From DASSKF01 sp035690725 (GTDB taxonomy: Bacteria > Actinomycetota > Actinomycetes > Actinomycetales > Dermatophilaceae): a stretch of 19,501 nucleotides of DNA. Where the stretch lies: contig DASSKF010000137.1 of the NCBI GenBank assembly GCA_035690725.1, positions 1-19,501 of the forward strand, written 5' to 3'. The notes under the pieces were generated by a model, which did no database searches, was not told the DNA's origin, and saw only the letters and a program-made list of their open reading frames with translations. Each line of letters starts with the position of its first letter. Position 1 is the stretch's first letter. The translations under genes were made by a program, and so were the position numbers. Of this stretch, positions 14,978 to 19,501 are shown one piece after another.

Positions 14978-15035
14978 CCTGTCCGGCGTTCGCGACTTCG
15001 CAGCACGAGCCGGTATGCCGGGCACGCACCCGGAC

Positions 15036-15053
15036 GGCCGGTCGTCACCGGCC
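15036..15053. promoter_or_regulatory. Inverted repeat GGCCGGT-N4-ACCGGCC in the divergent intergenic region
   Basis: Perfect 7-bp arms with a 4-base centre lie 42 bases before the HMG-CoA lyase start, in the 152-base space shared with the divergent membrane-protein gene. It could be a dimeric repressor operator for the lyase gene or a chance GC palindrome; no regulator gene is adjacent. Confidence 0.3.
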
Positions 15054-15094
15054 TGCGACCATGGTGTGGAGACGGTGCACAGGAGGACCAGCAG

Positions 15095-16024
15095 ATGCGA
15101 CGAGCACAGCGCGAGCCGATGGCGGGCATGCCCGAGAAGGTGACGATCTACGAGGTCGGTCCCCGGGACGGACTGCAGAACGAGAAGTCGGTCGTGTCGG
15201 TCGACGTCAAGGCGGAGTTCGTGCGCCGGCTGCTCGCCGCCGGTCTGCAGACGGTGGAGACGACCTCGTTCGTCAGCCCCACGTGGGTGCCGCAGCTGGC
15301 CGACGCCGAGGAGCTCATGGCCGAGCTCCGCGGTGCGGCGCTCGGGCCTCAGCGGCCGGTGCTCGTCCCGAACGAGCGGGGACTGGACCGCGCCCTGGGT
15401 CACGGGGTGTCCGCGGTCGCGATCTTCGGCAGCGCGACCGAGACGTTCGCGCGGAAGAACCTCAACCGCAGCGTCGCCGAGTCGCTCGAGATGTTCGCGC
15501 CGGTGGTGGCGCGGGCGAAGGAGGCCGGCGCCTGGGTGCGCGCCTACGTCTCGATGTGCTTCGGCGACCCCTGGGAGGGCGACGTGCCGGTCGAGCAGGT
15601 CGTCGACGTCGCCTGCCGGATGATGGAACTCGGCTGCGACCAGCTCAGCCTCGGCGACACGATCGGCGTGGGGACGCCCGGGCACGTGGCCCACCTCCTG
15701 GAGGCCTTGGACGGCAAGGGGATCGGCGTCGAGCGGATCGGCGTGCACTTCCACGACACCTACGGGCAGGCGCTCGCCAACACCGTCACGGCCCTGCAGC
15801 ACGGCGTCACGGTGGTCGACGCCTCGACCGGTGGCCTGGGCGGGTGCCCCTACGCCAAGAGCGCCACCGGCAACCTCGCCACCGAGGACCTGGTCTGGGC
15901 ACTCGACGGGCTGGGCGTCGAGAGCGGAGTCGACCTCGAGCAGCTGGTCGCGACCAGCGTCTGGATGGCCGAGCAGCTCGGCCGGCCCTCGCCGTCGCGG
16001 GTCGTCAAGGCGCTCGCCGGCTGA
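15095..16024 (+). CDS. mvaB: Hydroxymethylglutaryl-CoA lyase
   Basis: The 309-residue enzyme is a TIM-barrel of the HMGL-like family and would split 3-hydroxy-3-methylglutaryl-CoA into acetoacetate and acetyl-CoA, the last step of leucine breakdown. Visible signatures are YEVGPRDGLQNE at 19-30 (catalytic Arg24 and metal ligand Asp25), Glu55 in VETTSFVSP, YVSMCFGDPW, the HFHD metal site at 218-221, and the flexible active-site loop GGLGGCPYA at 246-254 with the reactive Cys251. Length is as usual for bacterial members. ATG 15095 has a near-perfect AGGAGG site 8 bases upstream. Other lyases of the family (isopropylmalate, homocitrate) lack the Cys-containing loop in this form. No other leucine-degradation gene is in the window, so it appears as an isolated gene. 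Its last 20 bases overlap the convergent exporter gene. Confidence 0.95.
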   Translation: MRRAQREPMAGMPEKVTIYEVGPRDGLQNEKSVVSVDVKAEFVRRLLAAGLQTVETTSFVSPTWVPQLADAEELMAELRGAALGPQRPVLVPNERGLDRALGHGVSAVAIFGSATETFARKNLNRSVAESLEMFAPVVARAKEAGAWVRAYVSMCFGDPWEGDVPVEQVVDVACRMMELGCDQLSLGDTIGVGTPGHVAHLLEALDGKGIGVERIGVHFHDTYGQALANTVTALQHGVTVVDASTGGLGGCPYAKSATGNLATEDLVWALDGLGVESGVDLEQLVATSVWMAEQLGRPSPSRVVKALAG

Positions 16025-17024
16025 CCGTCTCCGGCTCGCCCGGGCACCCGGCCCTGCGCTCCCGCTGGGGCGCGGCCCCCTCCGACCGGACACGGCTTGC
16101 GCGAGCGACCTCGGGGGAATCGGCCGACGACGCCGACGGAACGCGTGTCCGGTCGGGCCCGGAGGGCCGCGCCGCTCCGAGCAGCACGCCGGTGACCACC
16201 ACGGCGCCGCCGAGGACCTCGACCAGGTCCAGCTGCTCGTGCAGCAGCAGCCAGGACGCCGACATGCCGATGACCGGAACGAGCATCGAGAAGGGCGCGA
16301 CGACTCCGGCGGGGTGCCGCGACATCAGCCAGGTCCACGCCCCGGAGCCGACGACCGTCGCGATGACGACGGTGTAGAGCAGGCCCAGCACGGCGGGCAC
16401 GGCCGCCGCGGACAGCGACGTCGCGAGCGAGTGCCCGATGCGCTCCGGCCCCTCCACCGCGAGGGACAGCGCGAGCATGGGCAGCGGCGGCACCACCGAC
16501 ATCCACAGGGCCAGGTGCAGCGGGTTCGAGGGGCGTGCCTGCCGATTCGCGAGGTTGCCCAGCGCCCACCCGAGGGCGCCGGCGAGCGTCAGCAGGAAGG
16601 GCACCACGCTGGCGACGGCGGCCTGGTGCGACCCGACGACGGCCAGCCCGCCGACCGCGACCACGATGCCCAGGACCCGCCGTCGTGTCACCGGCTCACG
16701 AAGCAGCAGCGCCCCCAGCACCAGGGTGAACGGCGCGGAGGCCTGTAGCACGAGCGAGGCGAGGCCGGGCGGCATACCGGCGTCCATGCCCCAGTAGAGG
16801 AAGAGGAACTGCAGCGTCCCGAACCCGAGGCCGTAGCCGACCAGCCACCGCACCGGGACGTCCGGGCGCGGCACGAGCAGGATGGTCGGCACGGCCACCA
16901 GGGCGAATCGGAGGGCCACGAGGAACAGCGGCGGGAAGTGCTCGAGCGACAGGTGGATGGCGAGGAAGTTCAGGCCCCACAGCACGGCGACGGCGCCGGC
17001 GAGGGCGCGGTGGGCGATCGGCAT
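16005..17024 (-). CDS. EamA-family (drug/metabolite superfamily) transporter
   Basis: The 339-residue membrane protein has ten predicted segments in two EamA repeats (about 7-131 and 144-284). Typical pieces are AVAVLWGLNFLAI in segment 1, the GLASLVLQASAPFTLVLGALLLREPVTRRR end of the first repeat and MLVPVIGMSASWLLLHEQLDLVEVLGGAVVV in the second. Such proteins export amino acids or other small metabolites; the cargo here is unknown. A charged cytosolic tail of about 50 residues (from 288) goes beyond the usual family length and is the part that overlaps the HMG-CoA lyase gene by 20 bases. ATG 17024 gives the normal start; a GTG three codons upstream is possible. The gene is divergent from a LysR-type regulator across 72 bases, the standard arrangement for regulator and controlled exporter. 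Confidence 0.92.
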   Translation of the reverse strand: MPIAHRALAGAVAVLWGLNFLAIHLSLEHFPPLFLVALRFALVAVPTILLVPRPDVPVRWLVGYGLGFGTLQFLFLYWGMDAGMPPGLASLVLQASAPFTLVLGALLLREPVTRRRVLGIVVAVGGLAVVGSHQAAVASVVPFLLTLAGALGWALGNLANRQARPSNPLHLALWMSVVPPLPMLALSLAVEGPERIGHSLATSLSAAAVPAVLGLLYTVVIATVVGSGAWTWLMSRHPAGVVAPFSMLVPVIGMSASWLLLHEQLDLVEVLGGAVVVTGVLLGAARPSGPDRTRVPSASSADSPEVARASRVRSEGAAPQRERRAGCPGEPETVSRRAP

Positions 17025-17056
17025 ACCGTCCACGGTGCGGCCACCGACTGGTGAGG

Positions 17057-17069
17057 ACAAGCGATTTGT
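17057..17069. promoter_or_regulatory. Possible LysR operator: ACAA-N5-TTGT inverted repeat
   Basis: A short inverted repeat, ACAAGCGATTTGT, lies in the AT-richer middle of the 72-base region between the exporter and LysR genes. It sits near the -35 position of the LysR promoter, where an autoregulating LysR protein would bind. Short arms make this tentative. Confidence 0.3.
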
Positions 17070-17084
17070 TGTGCACCCACTGTG

Positions 17085-17090
17085 TAGCGT
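17085..17090 (+). promoter_or_regulatory. Candidate -10 element (TAGCGT), leaderless LysR transcript
   Basis: TAGCGT fits TANNNT and ends 6 bases before the ATG at 17097, with no ribosome site between. Transcription is expected to begin at or next to the start codon, as for the Nudix gene at 360. Confidence 0.5.
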
Positions 17091-17096
17091 TGCTGC

Positions 17097-17990
17097 ATGG
17101 ACGTTCGCCACCTGCTGCTGCTGCGCGACCTCGCCGAGCGGGGGAGCGTGCACGCCGTCGCGGCGGCCACGCACCGGACCCCGTCGGCCGTCTCCCAACA
17201 GCTCAAGGTCGCCGCGCGCGAGCTGGGTGCCGTGCTCGTCGAGCCGAGCGGACGCGGGCTGCGGCTGACCGACGCCGGCCGGCTGCTGGCCGACAGCGCC
17301 ACCGACGTGGCGGCCGCGCTGGAGCGGGCGGAGGCGGCGTGGCAGGAGTTCCGTGGCTCGCCGGCCGGCACCGTGTCCATGGCGATGCTGCCGAGCGCGG
17401 CCACGTTCCTGCTCCCGGACGTCCTCGCCGACGTGGAGTCGGTCGGCATCGGGCTGCGCTGCCACGACGTCGACGTGGCGGAGCTGGAGTTCGCAGCCCT
17501 CGTCGCCGACCACGACATCGTCCTCGCGCACAGCCTGACCGCCGACGCCCCCGCGGGCACCGGCGGGCTCGCGGCCGTGCACCTGGTGCGGGAGCCGCTG
17601 GACATCGCCCTGCCCCGGGGGCACCGGTTGGCGGGCCAGGCGGCGCTGCGCCCGGAGGAGCTGGTCGACGAGGACTGGATCGGGGTCCCGGCTGGGTTCC
17701 CGTTCGACACGGTGCTGCAGGGGATCGAGCGGCGGACCGGCCGCACGCTGCGCGTCTGCCAACGGCTCAAGGACAACCGACTCATCGAGGCGCTCGTCGG
17801 TGCCGGCCACGGGGTCGCCGTGCTGCCACGGTTCACCACGCCGACCGACGGCGACGTCGTCCTGCGCCCGCTGCGGGAGGTCCCCACCGGCCGGCACGTC
17901 TTCGCGGTGATGCGCCGGGACCGGGCCGAGCGGCGCGCCGTCCGGTGGGTCCGGGAGTCACTCGTGCGCGCCGCCGACCGCGCCGCATAG
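17097..17990 (+). CDS. LysR-family transcriptional regulator
   Basis: The 297-residue protein has an N-terminal winged helix (about 1-60): MDVRHLLLLRDLAERGSVHA, then TPSAVSQQLKVAARELGAVL as recognition region, and LTDAGRLL leading into the linker helix. The rest (about 88-290) is a periplasmic-binding-protein-like effector domain, with LVREPLDIALPRGHRLA and the ALVGAGHGVAVLPRF motif near the hinge. It should bind as a tetramer between itself and the divergent EamA exporter gene and respond to a small molecule, perhaps the exported one; neither effector nor cargo can be read from sequence. ATG 17097 follows a -10 element by 6 bases, so the message is probably leaderless. The stop codon TAG is part of a candidate -10 element for the next gene. 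Confidence 0.93.
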   Translation: MDVRHLLLLRDLAERGSVHAVAAATHRTPSAVSQQLKVAARELGAVLVEPSGRGLRLTDAGRLLADSATDVAAALERAEAAWQEFRGSPAGTVSMAMLPSAATFLLPDVLADVESVGIGLRCHDVDVAELEFAALVADHDIVLAHSLTADAPAGTGGLAAVHLVREPLDIALPRGHRLAGQAALRPEELVDEDWIGVPAGFPFDTVLQGIERRTGRTLRVCQRLKDNRLIEALVGAGHGVAVLPRFTTPTDGDVVLRPLREVPTGRHVFAVMRRDRAERRAVRWVRESLVRAADRAA

Positions 17991-17993
17991 AGT
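17988..17993 (+). promoter_or_regulatory. Candidate -10 element (TAGAGT) for the M13 peptidase gene
   Basis: TAGAGT, the same hexamer as before the ABC operon, overlaps the LysR stop codon and lies 44 bases before the peptidase start. No clear -35 is seen; read-through from the LysR gene is the alternative. Confidence 0.4.
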
Positions 17994-18037
17994 CGGCCGC
18001 AAACGAACGAGGGCAACCCCAGCACGAGGAGCAGCAG

Positions 18038-19501
18038 ATGAAGTCAGGCATCGACCTCGCGGCCATGGACACCACCGTGCGGCCGCAGGACGACCTGTTC
18101 GGCTACGTGAACGGCACGTGGGCCGCGCAGACCGAGATCCCCGGCGACCGCGGGCGCTACGGCACCTTCGACGTCCTGCGGGAGGCCGCCGAGAGCGACC
18201 TGCGCGACCTCATCGAGGAAGCGGCGGCCGCCGAGGACGCGCAGGCCGGCACGGCCAAGCGCAAGGTCGGCGACCTGTTCGCCAGCTTCATGGACGAGGG
18301 CCGGGTCGAGCGCCTGGGCATCGACCCCGTGCGGGAGGACCTCGACGCCGTCGCGGCCGTCCAGGACAAGCGCGAGCTGCTGGGGTTGCTCGGGCGGCTG
18401 CAGCGCCACGGGGTCGACGGCTTCGTGCAGGTCTTCGTCAGCACCGACGACCGCGCCTCGGACCGCTACGTCGTCTACCTGGAACAGGACGGGCTCGGCC
18501 TGCCGGACGAGTCCTACTACCGCGAGGAGCAGTATGCCGACACGCGGGCTGCCTACCTGCGTCACGTGGCCGCCGTGCTCGGCCTCGCGGGAGTCGAGCA
18601 CGCCGAGGGGACGGCCGGGCGGATCATGGCGCTCGAGACCCGCCTGGCCGGCTTCCACTGGGACACGGTCACGACGCGCGACGCGGTGAAGTCCTACAGC
18701 AAGCTCACCCGCGCCGAGCTGGCCGACCTGAGCCCCGGCGTGGACTGGGCCGCCTGGCTGGAGGGGCTCGGCGCCCCCGAGGGGTCCTTCGACGAGGTGA
18801 TCGGCCGGCAGCCGACCTTCCTCACCGGCTTCTCCGAGGTCCTCGACGAGGAGTCGCTGGAGGACTGGAAGGACTGGCTGGCCTGGCAGGTCCTGCACAG
18901 CTACGCGCCCTACCTGTCCGCCGACGTCGTCGACGAGCACTTCGCGTTCTACGGCAAGACGCTGTCCGGCACCCCGCAGCTGCGCGAGCGGTGGAAGCGC
19001 GGAGTCGCCCTGGTGGAGCAGGCCATCGGCGAGGCGGCCGGGCAGCTCTACGTCGAGCGGCACTTCCCGCCCGAGGCGAAGGCCCGGATGCAGGAGCTCG
19101 TCGCGAACCTCGTCGAGGCCTACCGCCGCGACTTCCAGTCCCTACCCTGGATGGGCCAGGGCACCCGGGAGCGGGCGCTGGAGAAGCTGGAGACGTTCCG
19201 GCCCAAGATCGGCTACCCGGACGCGTGGCGGGACTACTCGGCGCTGACAATCGAGCCGGACGACCTGCTCGGCAACGTGCGCCGCGCCTCGGCGTTCGAG
19301 ACCCACCGGCACCTGTCGAAGATCGGCCGGCCGGTCGACCGGGACGAGTGGTTCATGACCCCGCAGACGGTCAACGCCTACTACAACCCCGGCATGAACG
19401 AGATCGTCTTCCCGGCCGCGATCCTGCAGCCGCCGTTCTTCGACGTCGAGGCCGACGACGCCGTCAACTACGGCGGCATCGGCGGCGTCATCGGCCACGA
19501 G
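18038..19501 (+). CDS. M13-family (neprilysin-like) zinc metallopeptidase, C-terminus cut by window end
   Basis: The 488 visible residues cover the helical N-terminal lobe and the beginning of the catalytic domain; full-length members are about 650-680. QDDLFGYVNGTW at 17-28 is the usual bacterial M13 opening, followed by the LPDESYYRE region and FAFYGKTLSG near 307-316. The NAYYNP substrate-binding motif is at 446-451, followed by MNEIVFPAAILQPPFF. The window stops at GHE (486-488), the first two residues of the HExxH zinc site being His487 and Glu488. The protein has no signal peptide or membrane anchor, unlike animal neprilysin but like PepO and mycobacterial Zmp1. It should cleave oligopeptides of a few kilodaltons. 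ATG 18038 has GAGGAG 6 bases upstream. It starts 47 bases after the LysR gene on the same strand. Confidence 0.95.
   Translation, partial: MKSGIDLAAMDTTVRPQDDLFGYVNGTWAAQTEIPGDRGRYGTFDVLREAAESDLRDLIEEAAAAEDAQAGTAKRKVGDLFASFMDEGRVERLGIDPVREDLDAVAAVQDKRELLGLLGRLQRHGVDGFVQVFVSTDDRASDRYVVYLEQDGLGLPDESYYREEQYADTRAAYLRHVAAVLGLAGVEHAEGTAGRIMALETRLAGFHWDTVTTRDAVKSYSKLTRAELADLSPGVDWAAWLEGLGAPEGSFDEVIGRQPTFLTGFSEVLDEESLEDWKDWLAWQVLHSYAPYLSADVVDEHFAFYGKTLSGTPQLRERWKRGVALVEQAIGEAAGQLYVERHFPPEAKARMQELVANLVEAYRRDFQSLPWMGQGTRERALEKLETFRPKIGYPDAWRDYSALTIEPDDLLGNVRRASAFETHRHLSKIGRPVDRDEWFMTPQTVNAYYNPGMNEIVFPAAILQPPFFDVEADDAVNYGGIGGVIGHE

Larger units (their letters stand above)
520..18538. repeat. Dispersed heptamer GTATGCC/GGCATAC, 12 copies
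   Basis: Copies start at 521 (GTATGCC), 2400, 4778, 6403, 9896, 10748, 13758, 14781, 15013, 16771, 17020 and 18532, six in each orientation. Eight extend to GGTATGCC/GGCATACC. Eleven are inside genes and one is intergenic. Together they contain 12 of the 16 TAT/ATA trinucleotides I could find. This is an interspersed sequence bias and not a single element; the range given spans first to last copy. Confidence 0.7.

Noticed and set aside
12222..15143. Very long open frame on the plus strand (over 900 codons) across the XPB and DUF4190-like genes
   Set aside because: It runs antisense to two well-supported genes and its translation is Arg/Gly/Val/His-rich without any domain. Long antisense frames are expected at this GC content because stop codons are rare.

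Overview
The window is high-GC DNA (roughly 70-75% by eye) from an actinobacterium. Supporting signs are a WXG100 protein, an XPB-type DNA helicase, a HelD-like RNA polymerase motor, a DnaA box of the TTGTCCACA form, TANNNT promoter -10 elements and two apparently leaderless genes. A Micrococcales relative such as Intrasporangiaceae would fit, but that is only a guess. I see no tRNA, rRNA, CRISPR array, insertion sequence or phage gene. Genes are tightly packed, with two convergent pairs overlapping at their 3' ends, and no gene-free stretch exceeds about 210 bases.

Left part (1-4653): the start of a WXG100 gene leaves the window on the minus strand. It is divergent from a DUF4031-Nudix fusion gene, and their intergenic region carries a 22-bp-arm palindrome and a DnaA box. 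A MacB/LolD-type ABC ATPase and its FtsX-like permease follow as a two-gene operon.

Middle part (4640-14942): nine minus-strand genes encode an HD-domain phosphohydrolase, a HelD-like helicase, a membrane-anchored HtrA protease with a PDZ domain, a sensor kinase, an OmpR-type response regulator, a HAD phosphatase, an XPB helicase and a Tyr/Gly/Gln-rich membrane protein (listed left to right, so reverse of transcription; eight are complete here plus the WXG100 gene at the far left). Regulator, kinase and protease occur in the order known from mycobacterial MprA-MprB-PepD and probably form an envelope-stress module. The same tandem operator, TCAGGG-N3-GCTCAGG with an 11-nt period, lies upstream of the regulator and of the ABC exporter, with a partial copy before the protease. 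I infer that one regulon links these three loci.

Right part (15095-19501): an HMG-CoA lyase gene converges with an EamA-family exporter gene, which is divergent from a LysR-type regulator. An M13 metallopeptidase gene then runs off the end exactly at its zinc site.

The most unusual global signal is a heptamer. GTATGCC or its complement GGCATAC occurs 12 times, spread over nearly all genes and both strands, and holds 12 of the 16 TAT/ATA trinucleotides in the window. In nine cases it forces otherwise rare Tyr TAT or Ala GCA codons. This points to a DNA-level cause, for example deamination at a methylated GTACGCC site or selection on the motif itself.
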